Below are positions 31,300 to 43,384 of a stretch of 64,000 nt of DNA, piece after piece. The DNA comes from Candidatus Enterovibrio altilux (GTDB taxonomy: Bacteria > Pseudomonadota > Gammaproteobacteria > Enterobacterales > Vibrionaceae). The notes under the pieces are model-generated. The model did not search any database, had not been told where the DNA came from, and saw only the letters and a list, made by a program, of their open reading frames with translations. Where the stretch lies: the NCBI RefSeq assembly GCF_002381345.1, contig NZ_CP020660.1:744001-808000 (forward strand), in the 5' to 3' direction. Positions within the stretch are counted from its first letter, which is position 1. The number at the start of each line of letters is the position of its first letter. The translations under genes were made by a program, and so were the position numbers.

Positions 31300-32448
31300 A
31301 GTTTTGTTTCCTAATACGAGTTCAGATAGTAAATGTTAACATAGCATAGGCTTCGCTAATCTGAATATTGTAATCCCTGAGGTTCAATATCACTTCTCAT
31401 AGTTATTTAATTAGAAAGATTGCTGCCTCTGCTAAAAAACGTTTATGGTAACCGGCTTTATTTCCTATATAAGGAAGCTCAATTTTTCAAGCAATACTCT
31501 CAACAATTAGGCTCATGAAAATATTCAGGTCTATGAGCAATCTTCACTACAAAACAACTAATTGAAAGCAGTATAATCAAACTTTACTCAATCATGGCTC
31601 ACTAAGATTCTGGATTAATAAAGAAACTATTCAGCTGTGAAATAAAACCAATCAGGGTAACCATGAAAAATTTTATTTATTTAGCGACTTAACCATTATG
31701 GCGACCCTCATGGTTAAATGCGTATTTTCAATGCCATTATCATGCTCTTACTATTCATGCATTAGCAATGCGAACCAAAACGGTTAACGTCACGTTCAAG
31801 ACGAAAATAAAAGAAACATCCAGCACTTAGCCATTAATTTTACAGGACTCAAAATCTACAGTGAAGAAGAATGGAAAGTAAAAAAACATAGTGCTAGTGG
31901 GAAACGACGGATTTGGTACAAATTACATTTAGAGATAAATACAAATACGCATAAAATTATTTCTGCTAAGTTAAACGTATCAAATGTACTTGACGATAAA
32001 ATGCTACTTAACTTGCTCAAACAGATCCATTGAAAAATTAATAAACATCACTCTATGTGCTTACGACACCAGACAATATTACGCAACTATTCGTATTGAA
32101 TGGGTGGTTCCACTCATTTCATCAGGAAAAGAACAACTTTTTAGGAACAAGACCATCCACGTAATTTAATAATCCGTTACCAGAAGTTATACGGCTCAAA
32201 TATGCATTAATAAATGAAGTAGCGTTATTATAAACGTTCCCTGTCAGAAACGGCAATGTTTCGAGTTGAAACACTACTCCAAGGAACGTTGAGCTTAAGA
32301 GATCACAATACTCACATTAGAAACACTTACGCCATGAGGAAAAAATCAAATAAGCTAGCAGGACTAGCTATGTCTAAAACGAAAGCAATTGTTTACTCGT
32401 CAATCATGTTGAAATTTGTTATTTAAACTCTAATTAGAAAACAAAGCC
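31300..32448 (+). mobile_element. Compound IS5 derivative, plus orientation
   Basis: A shortened inverted right-end arm (31300-31453, ending ATGGTAACC) joins a complete left end (GGCTTTATTTCCTATATAAGG from 31454). The plus transposase follows, with an internal deletion near 31730, to the right end at 32448 (TTAGAAAACAAAGCC). The junction is the best-preserved example of the recurrent breakpoint. Confidence 0.85.
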
Positions 32449-32582
32449 TAACTTTAACCAACCCTTACCTTGCCTATTGACGAGTGTTAACCGCGTAATG
32501 TAGTGCAGTTAAGAACTTGCTGTGATAGCATTCATTTCTATTCTCATTGACGTGCTATGAGAATAACGTGATAGGAATATTT

Positions 32583-33212
32583 GTGCTGTTAATTATTGAT
32601 AACTACGATTCTTTCACCTACAACTTGTATCAATATTTTTGTCAATTGGGCGCGAAAGTAGAAGTTCACCGTAATAATACAATTTCCCTTGCCGATATTG
32701 AAGCTAAAGCACCGACTCATCTCGTCATTTCGCCTGGTCCTTGTACACCAAATGATGCAGGTTTATCTCTTGCTGCCATTCAGCATTTTGCCAAAAAACT
32801 GCCAATTCTTGGCGTATGTTTAGGTCATCAGGCATTAGCACAAGTATTTGGTGCGAACATTGTACGAGCACGTCAGGTAATGCATGGAAAAATTTGTTCT
32901 GTAGAGCACACTAATGAGGGAGTATTTTATGGCCTCAATAACCCTTTAACGGTCACACGTTATCATTCTCTAGTGGTTGATCACGAATCCTTGTCTCATG
33001 ATTTTGACATCACGGCATGGACAGCGTGTAACGGTGAGTTTGATGAAATCATGGGCATTCGCCATCACTATTTACCGCTAGAAGGCGTGCAATTCCACCC
33101 AGAAAGTATCCTGACTGAACAAGGGCATCAACTGCTTGCTAATTTTTTGTCTGTAAGCTGTTATATGCCAGCAACAGTCAACATTAATCCACTAATTCCC
33201 AACGAAAAGTAA
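32583..33212 (+). CDS. pabA: Aminodeoxychorismate synthase glutaminase component (PabA/TrpG type)
   Basis: This class I glutamine amidotransferase supplies ammonia to chorismate for 4-aminobenzoate (folate), or for anthranilate when paired with TrpE. The protein opens [18 protein letters not shown]. Its nucleophile is in [11 protein letters not shown] (about residue 79), and the His/Glu of the triad are in [12 protein letters not shown] start at the GTG at 32583 (209 residues): AGGA lies before it and the family begins ML/IDNYDSF; the earlier ATG at 32547 adds 12 unmatched residues. In Vibrio it neighbours argD and astA, here 25 kb away, so the order is rearranged. PabA is favoured over TrpG by that link. 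Confidence 0.9.
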   Translation: MLLIIDNYDSFTYNLYQYFCQLGAKVEVHRNNTISLADIEAKAPTHLVISPGPCTPNDAGLSLAAIQHFAKKLPILGVCLGHQALAQVFGANIVRARQVMHGKICSVEHTNEGVFYGLNNPLTVTRYHSLVVDHESLSHDFDITAWTACNGEFDEIMGIRHHYLPLEGVQFHPESILTEQGHQLLANFLSVSCYMPATVNINPLIPNEK

Positions 33213-33265
33213 TCCACTTAGTTAGCATTTATGCGTTATTACTCAGATGGGAGTGAGTATTAACT

Positions 33266-33358
33266 AAGGGGGGGTAAGTATGCCTCAAACGAACACAATA
33301 ATTTAATAGTTAATCATGACGGACTGTGCTATCTGAACTCGGATTAAGCAATAATGCT
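33266..33358 (+). mobile_element. IS5-family right-end fragment
   Basis: About 90 bases match the last transposase codons and right end: GGGGTAAGTATGCCTCAAAC to GAACTCGGATTAAGCAATAATGC. It follows pabA directly. Confidence 0.65.
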
Positions 33359-33509
33359 AAGAAAATTTACCATTTTTTTCACGCTTGGCTAACGTAGAAA
33401 ATGAGATACTATGTGTCCAGGAGCCTGCAGAGATCTGTGATCAATCCGTTCATGAAATAATAATAAAGTTATGCAAATTCACGTTACAAGAAATTATATC
33501 TGTCGCTCC

Positions 33510-34635
33510 TGGTAATGATACACTAATACGCATTGAAGGTGCTTGATTTTTTAATAATTCAAGCTCATGCTATAGAGCATAAAAATTTTTTAACCGATGG
33601 TCAAAAATTAAAACTCAAGATTTAACACGATAAGACTTGTGATAGTCTCGTGTGTGACCACATAAACGTGGTACTTCTTACATCCGGAGGTTGGAATATA
33701 GCCATGATTTTTCAAGCTCTACGTATCCATGAAACAACGGGTTTACGTCACCTCAAAAATCACGAACAGTCTAAGCAACTACAACCTGAAAATAGTAATT
33801 TAGATAGTCTTCTTGTCACTACCGTGATAATAGTCCTTAATAAACACTTCAACAAGATTATTTACCACCATACCTATCAAATTATTGTCTATGTTGATAA
33901 GCAGTTTTGGGTGCAATACACGGTAGTAGGTATGAATAAGTGGCTTTATTATAAATAAAACTTTAGGTTATACGATGCTAAAAGGGACTTCACACAAACT
34001 TGATGCCAGAGCGCAAGAGGATTTTATCCGTCGCAATGATACATTGAAAGGCGCTAACATCAAGGATGTATCCATGTTATTACTTAATGCCACTCACTCA
34101 ATACAAGCAATAAAAATCATACATAAATGGATACACAAAGGGCAAAACACAGTCCTCACAACAACTGGAATCAATAATCATCTCAGCATTATTGACATCC
34201 CTGATCTTAACAACATTGCAGGTATCATAGTTAGTCAGCATGAGACAACCGATAGCAAAAACATTGCCTATTTTTTCAGTAAATTAAGAAAAAATTTTTC
34301 ATTAACTTATCAGCTCCATATGGTTTTTAATAGAACCAGATATCATCAAAATAATTTCGTCAAAAATACAGCATTTATTTTTAATATTCAGCTTCACTAC
34401 CTTCCTTCTTATAGCTTAAATATCAATTTAATAAAACGACTCTGGACGGTGATTAATAAAAAATCAAAAAACAACGTTTACTTTAAAAGCAAACGTTGTT
34501 TCAATAAGATCATAGAAGACTTTTTTACTGTGCTTTTTTTAAAAATTATAAAACTTTTAACGCTCCAAATAAATAATAAGTTTCAGGTTTTCAAGCCTGC
34601 ATCTTCAAGTTAATCGAATATATTAAAACGAGGAG
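33510..34635 (+). mobile_element. IS630-family element, broken copy
   Basis: It is homologous along its length to 20095-21165. The N-terminal frame (ALRIHETTGLRHLKNHEQSK) ends at 33958. A second frame, 33975-34613, has the catalytic half with motif positions HMVFNRTRYH and LHYLPSYSLNINLIKRLWTV, in which the catalytic Asp and Glu positions are substituted. It is therefore inactive. The right edge lies about 10 bases before smg. Confidence 0.8.
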
Positions 34636-34644
34636 AGGCTAGCC

Positions 34645-35121
34645 ATGATAAATATCCTAATATATCTATTTGAAATTTACATCCATAGCGATGTAGCGTT
34701 AATAGTAGATCATAATGAATTGACTGATGAACTTCTTCAAGCAGGTTTTCATCAAGAAGATATATATAAAACAATAGATTGGCTCGAAAAACTAGCGCTC
34801 TTGCAAGAAGATAATAAAACTCCATATGTGACGGGAAACATGCTCACTTCGGTACGTATTTTCACGTCAAAGGAGATGGAACGCTTAGATACAGAAAGTC
34901 GTGGTTTTCTCATGTTATTAGAACAAACCAACGTATTGAATCCGGAAACACGTGAAATGGTTATTGATCATGTGATGGCATTAGAAACCCAAGAACTTAT
35001 ATTAAACGACCTTAAATGGATAGTCTTAATCGTATTATTTAATATACCTAACAATGAATACGCATATAATCAGATGGAAAAGTTACTTTACTGCACTTCA
35101 GAAAATGAATTTCTGCATTAA
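34645..35121 (+). CDS. smg: Smg family protein (DUF494)
   Basis: Smg is a conserved gammaproteobacterial protein of unknown function, always near dprA and def. The 158 residues match. It opens INILIYLFEIYIHSD, has LQAGFHQEDIYKTIDWLEKLALLQ, and ends with the long helix block LDTESRGFLMLLEQTNVLNP and LETQELILNDLKWIVLIVLFN. GAGGAG precedes the ATG. dprA, its usual upstream neighbour, is missing; an IS630 copy is there instead. A topA-zinc-finger remnant follows in the expected place. Confidence 0.92.
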   Translation: MINILIYLFEIYIHSDVALIVDHNELTDELLQAGFHQEDIYKTIDWLEKLALLQEDNKTPYVTGNMLTSVRIFTSKEMERLDTESRGFLMLLEQTNVLNPETREMVIDHVMALETQELILNDLKWIVLIVLFNIPNNEYAYNQMEKLLYCTSENEFLH

Positions 35122-35264
35122 GATTGACTATTTTCGTCTGTTTAAGGTAATACAGCTTTAATTAAAAAAATAAATAAATTGCTTTTTAGCGCGTATAAAC
35201 ATACACTTAAGCAAATAGAATACTGCTTTCTATATTATAGAACTCTTATTATTAATTACAGTAA

Positions 35265-35500
35265 ATATGCACTCTGTCAAAAAATCACACAAGCCACCCT
35301 GTGTGTAAGTGTACAATCTTCTTGAATCATAAAAGTGGACACATTGTTAAAGAGCTGAAGGTTACATTATCCTGAATGTAACAATGAATTAATACGGTAA
35401 CAATTTTAATTGGACATGTTTATCAATTATTCGTCTATCCTGAGCGTATAGAATACAATTCTACGAAAATAAATCACGGTTAAAGAAACTTTTTATCCGT
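35265..35500 (+). pseudogene. Topoisomerase-type zinc-finger protein (YrdD-like) remnant
   Basis: Between smg and tsaC, where relatives carry a topA-type zinc-finger gene, the plus strand reads HKSGHIVKELK and, after a frameshift, YPECNNELIR. This resembles the family's GHIVKxLxxxxCPxCGxELVLR. Other cysteine pairs are lost. The evidence is short and relies partly on position. Confidence 0.45.
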
Positions 35501-35628
35501 ACCAAATTTCTTCTAAGTGCCAATTCACAATTGATTATTCAAACTCATCAACAGTCAATGTGAAGTATGTAGAAATACTTTATTGTAACAAATATTAACA
35601 TAAACAGTTTAGCATTAAGTGTATAATT

Positions 35629-36752
35629 GACTTTATTTCCTAATTCGAGTTCAGATAGCCCGTCCCAACATGATTAACAATTAAACAATCACTGTTGTTT
35701 TAAACACATCTAGTCCTATCAGCTTATTTAACGCTTTTATCATGACGTAAATTTTGCTAATCTAAATATTATGATCTTTTAATTTCAATCTTACTCCTAG
35801 TGATTTTTTAACTCGAAACGTTGCCGTTTCTAGTAGGGAACGTTTATGGGAACCATACCTCATTTTCCGATGCTAATTTGAACCATATAACTTCTAGTAG
35901 CTGACCACTAAATTACACAGCTGACCTCGTGTCCAAAGAATTCCTCTTGTTATTGGTAGAATGAGTGAAACCGCTCGTTTAATGCAAACGGTTACGCAAC
36001 ATTATCTGGTGTCGTAAGCACCATCAGCTAATATTTTATAGGTAACATTTCACCGCCAGTCGCATTTGGTGCACTTAACTCAACAGCAATGACTTCATGC
36101 GTATTAATATCTATCACTAAATGTAACCTGCACCAGACTCGCCATTTTTCTCCGCAGTAGACTTTGAGCCCCATAGAGTTAATGGCTCAGTATCAGATGC
36201 TGTTTTTATTCTTCGTTTTGAACGAAACGTTAACCATTTTTGCTCGCTTTCTAATACATAAATAGTGAGGGCATAACAACAGCAGTTAAACAAGTTTAAA
36301 AACAGAATTAATGAATTCTTGCAGACTTCTTAATGGCATTGAAAATACGCATTTAACCATCAGGGCCATCGTAATAGCTAAGTCACTAAATAAACGAGAC
36401 CTCCCATGATTATCCTACTTCATTTGATTCCAGTTAGTTGTTTTATAGCGAAAATTATTCATAAACCTGAATATTTAAGTGAGCCTCACTGTTTAAAGTG
36501 TTGCTTGGAAATTTAGTTCCCTTATTAAAAAAATAAAGCCAATTACCATAAATGTTCCCTAGCAGAAACAGCAATCGTTTTAATTAATAAACTACTAAAA
36601 GGAACATTGAGCCTAAGAAATCACACAACTCAGGTTAGTAAAACCGACGCCATAATAAAAGCGTTAAATAAGCTGACAAAATTAGGTGTACCTAACACTA
36701 AAGCAATTGTCTAATAGTAAATCATACGGGGATTAGCTATTTAAACTTGAAT
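35629..36752 (-). mobile_element. Compound IS5 derivative, minus orientation
   Basis: A minus copy runs from its right end at 35629 (GACTTTATTTCCTAATTCG) to its left end at 36540 (AAAATAAAGCC). It is joined to a plus right-end arm from 36541 (AATTACCATAAATGTTCCC) to about 36752. The junction matches the recurrent breakpoint with two base changes. The transposase is dead. Confidence 0.8.
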
Positions 36753-37455
36753 TAGGAACTAAATTACCAATCTACGCTCTAAACAGCTAAGTGCACTTAA
36801 ATATTAAGGACTATGGACAAATTTTAATCCATTATAGCTTATTAACATACTGTATTAATGAAGCAACCATTCAATACTTATTCATTGATTCTACAAGGCT
36901 CAAAGCCTACGGTGAAAACTAGTAGCAAGTAAAAAAACATGGCACTGACAGTAAACATCGAATATAGTACAAGTTGTATTTGGTGGTAAATGTATAAATA
37001 CGCATGAGATCATTATTTTTGAGTTAGATTCATCAAATGTCACTAGCGATGAAGTACTGCCTAGCTTACTCAAACAGACCCAATGAAGAATCAATGCAAT
37101 ATCAGGTGATGATGTTTACGACCTAAGAAAGTGAAGCAGTACTGATCGTATTAAACGAGTAGTTCCCCTTATCTTACGAAGTAAGGGAGTAGTTTTTCAG
37201 AAACGAGGTTACCCGTGAAATCTAACAGTCAGTTACCAAAAATTATACGATTCAAATCCGTATTAATGTTCAAAATTAAAAAATTGCTTGAAAAAAACAT
37301 TGAGCCTAAGGCATTAAAATACCCAAATTAACGAAAGTTCCACAATAATAAAAGCGTTAAATATGCTGACTAAGATAGTTATACCTAATACGAAAGCGAT
37401 TGTCTAATAGTTAATCAAGTTGGGACTTACTATCTGAACTCAAATGAGGACACTA
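36753..37455 (+). mobile_element. IS5-family element fused to the preceding one
   Basis: The right end of the compound element passes straight into ACTAAATTACCAATCTACGC, which lies 20 bases inside a left end. This suggests recombination between similar ends rather than insertion. The rest is a plus copy with the 5' half of the transposase deleted, ending near 37455. Confidence 0.7.
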
Positions 37456-37461
37456 GGCCTC

Positions 37462-37605
37462 ATTAATTCAAAATATCAGTAACATACGATTGATTACAAT
37501 TCAATTATAATACTTTCTGCTGGTCGTTTGCTAACTCATTTGACTCATAAACTTAAATATTTAAGTGCATCCAACTGTTTAAAACGTAAGTTGAGTATGG
37601 TATGC
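37462..37605 (-). mobile_element. IS5-family 5' fragment, minus orientation
   Basis: About 140 bases match the left-end leader and first transposase codons in reverse (CATTAATTCAAAATATCAG to AAAACGTAAGTTGAG). It lies just upstream of tsaC and may have supplied its present leader. Confidence 0.65.
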
Positions 37606-37631
37606 CGAATAAAAATTTTTAAAGGGGAATA

Positions 37632-38189
37632 TTGGCCAGTGTTGAGCAGTGTGTTGCTGCACTTTTGCGTGGTGAAGTCATTGGATACCCAACTGAGGGT
37701 GTTTTTGGTGTTGGGTGTGATCCTGATAACATAACGGCTATTCAAACTTTACTTGCCATCAAAAAGCGCGATAAAGCGAAAGGATTAATCCTTATCGCAG
37801 CACAGTCCACACAATTAGACGGGTATATTAATATTGACAATTTAAACAAAACAATAAAAGCCGATATATTCTCTAGTTGGCCTGGCCCGGTTACATGGGT
37901 AATACCAGCAGGCAAAAAAATCACAGATTGGGTTACTGGACAATTTGATACGGTTGCTGTACGTGTGTCTAACCATCCAGATGTTAAAGCGCTTTGTATG
38001 GCATTTGGCAAACCTATCATCTCGACTAGCGCCAACCTCAGTGGCAAAGAGCCGTGTCGAGTTCAAAGGGAAGTCAACATTCAATTTGGTAATAAAATTA
38101 CTTATATTTTAAATGGTAAAATTGGTGGCCTTAATAAGCCAACCAAGATCCGGGACGCGTGTTCTGGTAAAGTGCTTCGAGAAGATTAA
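37632..38189 (+). CDS. tsaC: Threonylcarbamoyl-AMP synthase TsaC
   Basis: TsaC makes threonylcarbamoyl-adenylate for the universal t6A37 modification of ANN-decoding tRNAs. The 185 residues match the family. It has GEVIGYPTEGVFGVGCDP near the N-terminus, IKKRDKAKGLILIA (the KRxxxKGL substrate site), SWPGPVTWVIPA, and PIISTSANLSG. The start is TTG at 37632, with AAAGGGGA four bases before it; no ATG fits. Immediately upstream is IS debris, so the native promoter is gone. hemF follows 30 bases on, as in Vibrio. Confidence 0.95.
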   Translation: MASVEQCVAALLRGEVIGYPTEGVFGVGCDPDNITAIQTLLAIKKRDKAKGLILIAAQSTQLDGYINIDNLNKTIKADIFSSWPGPVTWVIPAGKKITDWVTGQFDTVAVRVSNHPDVKALCMAFGKPIISTSANLSGKEPCRVQREVNIQFGNKITYILNGKIGGLNKPTKIRDACSGKVLRED

Positions 38190-38195
38190 ATATAA

Positions 38196-39137
<942 letters not shown>

Positions 39138-39187
39138 GGCTAATTCCGTAGACGGATGAATGTATCATTGTAATTTAATATTACACA

Positions 39188-39256
39188 GGCTTTGTTGCCT
39201 AACTCAAACTCAAATAGTAAATCCCATCATAATTCATTATTTGGATAACATTTATC
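39188..39256 (-). mobile_element. IS5-family right-end fragment
   Basis: About 70 bases from GGCTTTGTTGCCTAACTC to TTCATTATTTGGATAAC match the family right end in reverse. It lies between hemF and glmU. Confidence 0.65.
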
Positions 39257-39324
39257 TCACTCAATCGGTAAAACACGCGGCATAAAATTGTCATCAATAT
39301 TAAAAATTAAGGACGCTTCATCTC

Positions 39325-40686
39325 ATGAATTTTAGTGTTGTCATTCTAGCTGCGGGCAAAGGCACTCGCATGTACTCAAACATGCCTAAAGTGCTTCATG
39401 CACTTGCAGGCAAACCGATGATTAAGCATATAATTGACACTTGCTACTCATTGAGGTCGCAACAACTGCATTTGGTTTATGGTCATGGCGGTGAAGGCAT
39501 GAAGACAATGTTTGCCCACGAACCAGTCAATTGGGTGCTTCAAGCGGAACAACTAGGCACGGGACATGCAGTTAACCAAGTAGCAAGTAAGTTTGCTGAT
39601 AAAGAACAGGTACTTATTCTTTATGGTGATGTTCCTCTGATAAGTGAACAGACTATTAAGAATCTTCTAGACGCCCAACCTGATGGCGGCATTGCGTTGC
39701 TAACAGTGGTATTGAATGAACCATCTGGTTACGGTCGCATTGTTCGTCTTAATGGTTCTATAGTTGCTATTGTCGAAGAAAAAGAGGCCTCCCAAGAGCA
39801 AAAACTCATTAAGGAGATCAATACTGGTATAATGGTAGCAACAGGTGGTGATTTGAGACGGTGGTTATCAGCGCTTAATAATGAGAATACACAAGGCGAA
39901 TATTACCTTACTGATGTGATTAACATTGCGCACAATGAAAATCGTACAGTAGCAACAGTACAGCCTGAAAGGACTATTGAAGTTGAAGGTGTTAATAACC
40001 GTATTCAACTTGCACGTTTAGAGCGTGCATTTCAAGAAAAAAAAGCTGAAAAGTTACTCAAAAGTGGTGTCATGTTGCGTGACCCTTCCCGTTTTGATCT
40101 TCGAGGCCAAGTCCAATGTGGTATAGATGTCGAAATCGACGCCAATGTGGTTATTGAAGGGACAGTGAAGATTGGTGACAACGTAATGATTGGTGCGGGT
40201 TGTATATTGAAGGACTGCGAAATTGACGATAATACGGTTGTGCACCCTTATAGCATTATTGAAAGTACTTCTATTGGTAAAGATTGTACTGTAGGTCCAT
40301 TCGCCCGCTTACGCTCTGGTGCGGAACTGGTGAGAGACTCTCACGTAGGTAATTTTGTTGAAATTAAAAATGCTCGGTTAGGTAATGGTTCTAAAGCGAA
40401 TCACTTAGCATATATTGGCGATGCAGAAATTGGTGATCGAGTGAATATAGGTGCTGGTGCTATTACGTGTAATTACGATGGTGCAAATAAACATAAGACC
40501 ATCATTGAAGATGATGTGTTTGTTGGTTCTAACAGTCAATTGATTGCACCTATTACTATCAAAAAAGGCGCAACCATTGGTGCCGGTACAACATTGACAA
40601 GTAATGTTGAAGAAGGTCAATTGGTTATTCGCCGTGCAAAATCTCGCACGTTAGAGGGTTGGAAACGACCAGTTAAAATAAAATAA
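39325..40686 (+). CDS. glmU: Bifunctional N-acetyltransferase/UDP-GlcNAc pyrophosphorylase
   Basis: GlmU acetylates glucosamine-1-phosphate and then makes UDP-GlcNAc, for peptidoglycan and lipopolysaccharide. The 453 residues match. The N-terminal uridyltransferase has [19 protein letters not shown] (about 7-25), [11 protein letters not shown] and GEYYLTD. The C-terminal left-handed beta-helix (from about 250) has repeating IGDNVMIG and [12 protein letters not shown] hexapeptides, and its active-site His is in [17 protein letters not shown] precedes the ATG. The gene is intact, and with glmS forms the amino-sugar supply. Confidence 0.98.
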   Translation: MNFSVVILAAGKGTRMYSNMPKVLHALAGKPMIKHIIDTCYSLRSQQLHLVYGHGGEGMKTMFAHEPVNWVLQAEQLGTGHAVNQVASKFADKEQVLILYGDVPLISEQTIKNLLDAQPDGGIALLTVVLNEPSGYGRIVRLNGSIVAIVEEKEASQEQKLIKEINTGIMVATGGDLRRWLSALNNENTQGEYYLTDVINIAHNENRTVATVQPERTIEVEGVNNRIQLARLERAFQEKKAEKLLKSGVMLRDPSRFDLRGQVQCGIDVEIDANVVIEGTVKIGDNVMIGAGCILKDCEIDDNTVVHPYSIIESTSIGKDCTVGPFARLRSGAELVRDSHVGNFVEIKNARLGNGSKANHLAYIGDAEIGDRVNIGAGAITCNYDGANKHKTIIEDDVFVGSNSQLIAPITIKKGATIGAGTTLTSNVEEGQLVIRRAKSRTLEGWKRPVKIK

Positions 40687-40700
40687 TTTCATTAAATCAT

Positions 40701-41650
40701 GGTTTTATTTTCTAAATCAGATCTCTAACTGACCAATTTACTCTCTAAACAAAGAGGTGCATTTGAAATTTAGGTTTCTATACAACTATAACTATAAAAC
40801 AACAAACTTACAGTAATATAATCAGACTTTAATGAATCGTAGTCCACTAATATTTTAGATTAATGAAAAAATTATTCAGATGTTTGGTCAAACTGAGTAG
40901 AGCAAATCGTAGGAGACCTCCGTTATTTAGCGACTTAGCCATTGCGACTGGCCTCATGGTCAAACGAGTATTTTCAGTATCGTTTAGAGATCTATCAAGG
41001 TTCATGAACTCTGCTTTAAACTTGCTCAATTGCCATTGTCATGCCCTCACTATTTATACTTTTAATAAAGGAACCATCCAGTGCTTAACCATTGATTTTA
41101 CAGGGCTCAAAGTTTACGGTAATGACGAACGGCTAGTTTGGCGTGAGTTCATTTAGTAAAATGTATAAATACACATGAAATCATTGCTGCTAAGTTAAGC
41201 TCATTAAATGTGACTAACGGTGCAGTGCTACCTAACTTACTCAAACATATTCACCGGAGAACCCATGAAATATTAGGCAATGTTATGAAACCAATCATAT
41301 TAGACGAGCAATGCTACTCATGTCATCAAAAAAAGCAACTATTTGAGAACGATCTTATCCGCGTAATTTAGCAGTTCTTTTCCAGCAGTAGTACAATTTA
41401 AATTAGCATTATAAAATGAGGTATGATTACCATGACCATTTCCTATCAAAAACCCCAATGATTCGAGTAATGAAACTCCTTGAAGGCACATTAAGCCTAA
41501 GGGCTTGCCATGCCCAAATTGGTGCAACCTATGCCATGATACAAGCGTTGGATAAGCTGGTAGAGTTAAGTGAGCTAAAAATGAAAACATACACAAAATA
41601 GTTATTCATGTTGAAATTAGTTATTTGAACTCGAGTTAGGAAACAAAACT
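40701..41650 (+). mobile_element. IS5-family element, degraded plus copy
   Basis: The left end is at 40701 (GGTTTTATTTTCTAAATCAG) and the right end at about 41650 (TTAGGAAACAAAACT). It follows glmU by 14 bases. It has internal deletions and broken transposase frames, and the left side shows no inverted arm. Confidence 0.85.
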
Positions 41651-41728
41651 TAAAGCATTTGAAAACATCGTAAACGAGCTGTTTTTGCATGGAAATAATT
41701 GAATAGCTAACAAACTAGAAATAGAGGG

Positions 41729-41757
41729 TTGACGACCTTCTGAATCCGCCATATTAT
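41729..41757 (+). promoter_or_regulatory. Sigma-70 promoter for the tRNA cluster
   Basis: TTGACG at 41729-41734 and TATTAT at 41752-41757 are separated by exactly 17 bases. It lies about 200 bases before the first tRNA-Leu. The space between has no gene I recognise and may hold a worn-out tRNA. Confidence 0.6.
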
Positions 41758-41958
41758 ACGCGATTCTATTCAAGCATAGTCAAGTAGTAGGATAGTCATC
41801 TTGTAATATTAGGCATCTATATGTAAATATAAGTACTCCTTATTAACGATGTGAGTATAGCTTAGCAGAATAGAATATTTGGCTACGCATTAGGCGGTTA
41901 TAAGTTAAAAATTTTTACACGTATTATCTTTATTTTAAGTGACTATAAAACTTAGTTT

Positions 41959-42043
41959 GCGGAAGTGGCGAAATTGGTAGACGCACCAGATTTAGGTTCT
42001 GGCACCGCATGGTGTGAGAGTTCAAGTCTCTCCTTCCGCACCA
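41959..42043 (+). tRNA. tRNA-Leu (anticodon TAG)
   Basis: It is an 85-base tRNA with acceptor arms GCGGAAG/CTTCCGC, a long variable arm typical of leucine, TTCAAGT in the T loop and an encoded CCA. The anticodon loop TTTAGGT gives TAG. Confidence 0.95.
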
Positions 42044-42079
42044 TTATTTAGGAATCATGCTTCACTGCATGATTACTGT

Positions 42080-42154
42080 TGGGATATCGCCAAGCGGTAA
42101 GGCAGCGGCTTTTGATGCCGCCATTCCCTGGTTCGAATCCAGGTATCCCAGCCA
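42080..42154 (+). tRNA. tRNA-Gln (anticodon TTG)
   Basis: It has acceptor arms TGGGATA/TATCCCA, the GTTCGAATC T-arm and an encoded CCA. The anticodon loop gives TTG. It is 75 bases long. Confidence 0.95.
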
Positions 42155-42164
42155 TATTTTATTT

Positions 42165-42241
42165 GGCTACGTAGCTCAGATGGTTAGAGCACATTACTCA
42201 TAATGATGGGGTCACGGGTTCGAATCCCGTTGTAGCCACCA
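42165..42241 (+). tRNA. tRNA-Met (elongator, anticodon CAT)
   Basis: It has acceptor arms GGCTACG/TGTAGCC with one G-U pair, the D arm AGCTCAGATGGTTAGAGC, anticodon CAT in ACTCATAAT, and an encoded CCA. Confidence 0.95.
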
Positions 42242-42323
42242 CTTATTTCAAAGCCTTCTACTTTAAACATATAGACACACTATCAAGTGTCTAACAGCAA
42301 AGACCTTTACTTGAAAAAAATTT

Positions 42324-42410
42324 GCGGTGGTGGCGGAATTGGTAGACGCGTTAGCTTCAGGTGCTAATATCCTAACGGATGTGAGGGTTCAAGTCCCTTC
42401 CTCCGCACCA
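42324..42410 (+). tRNA. tRNA-Leu (anticodon CAG)
   Basis: It is 87 bases long with acceptor GCGGTGG/CCTCCGC, a long variable arm, and anticodon CAG in the loop TTCAGGT. CCA is encoded. Confidence 0.95.
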
Positions 42411-42484
42411 ACTTTATTTACTTCGCTTTCATAACATTAATGTTAAAAACATACAGAAGAAATACACTTAATAGTTACGTTAAG

Positions 42485-42537
42485 TTTAGGTTCTGGTGTC
42501 ATATACTATAAAAATTTAAATTTTTCCTTCCGTACCA
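42485..42537 (+). pseudogene. Decayed tRNA-Leu (TAG) copy
   Basis: The sequence TTTAGGTTCTGGTGTC and, 30 bases later, TTCCTTCCGTACCA match the anticodon-variable region and the acceptor/CCA end of the tRNA-Leu at 41959. The middle is degraded and the 5' half is gone. It marks loss of a redundant fifth tRNA in the cluster. Confidence 0.7.
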
Positions 42538-42595
42538 TACAAAAAATAGGTTTATGGCATCAAGCTTTGTGTTTATATGTTTTGTTATCTTTTTT

Positions 42596-43325
42596 GACTT
42601 TGTTTTTTAAATTTTGGTTTAGACAGCAAGCTTAAACATAATTCACTATTAGATAAGTGCTTGTATTTTAGGTATTCCTCTCCTATAAGTTTATTTAATC
42701 CTTTTATTATTGCATAGATTTCACCAACCAGAGCATTACAATCCCTTAGACTCAATGTTCTTCCGAATAGCTTTTTAACTCTAAACATTACCGTTTTTGA
42801 TAGGAAACGGTTATTGTAACTATACCTCATTTCATAATGCTAATTTGAACCGTATAATTGCTGGTAACTGATCGCTAAATATAACTTACGCTATATTCTA
42901 CGTTTACCATCTGGACTATATTTTTTTACTTTTTATTCATCTTCCCCGTAGAATCAATGGCTAAGTGCTGAATCATTTCTTTAGTTTTCGTCTTGAACGC
43001 GACATTAAACGTTTTGGCGCACTTACTAATGTATGAATAATAATGACATGACAACGGCAGAAGAGCCAGTTTGAAAACATAATTCATAAATCTTAGCAGA
43101 CCTCTCAATGACATTGAAAATACACGCTTAACCATGAAAACCGTCGTAATTATTACGTTGCTAGATAAATGAGGGTCTCCACGATTACCTTGCTTAGTTT
43201 GACTCCATCGCTGAATGACTTTTTCATTAACCACAGTGTTAGTAAACCAAGATTAATTCAAGTTTAATTATATTACCCTCAGTTAGTTGCATGATAATTT
43301 AAGCCCCCTAATTTAGATACTAAAG
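42596..43325 (-). mobile_element. IS5-family element, degraded, minus orientation
   Basis: The right end is at 42596 (GACTTTGTTTTTTAAATTT). The minus transposase pieces (RYSYNNRFLSKTVMFRVKK, then NVAFKTKTKEMIQHLAID) run to a faint left end near 43325. Confidence 0.8.
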
Positions 43326-43384
43326 TTATTTTTTATCATAATGATATTAAACTTACTGCACAATTAACACGGAGTAAAAGTCGC

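Noticed and set aside
37545-38084. Minus-strand frames opposite tsaC
   Set aside because: They are antisense shadows of an intact, well-conserved gene.
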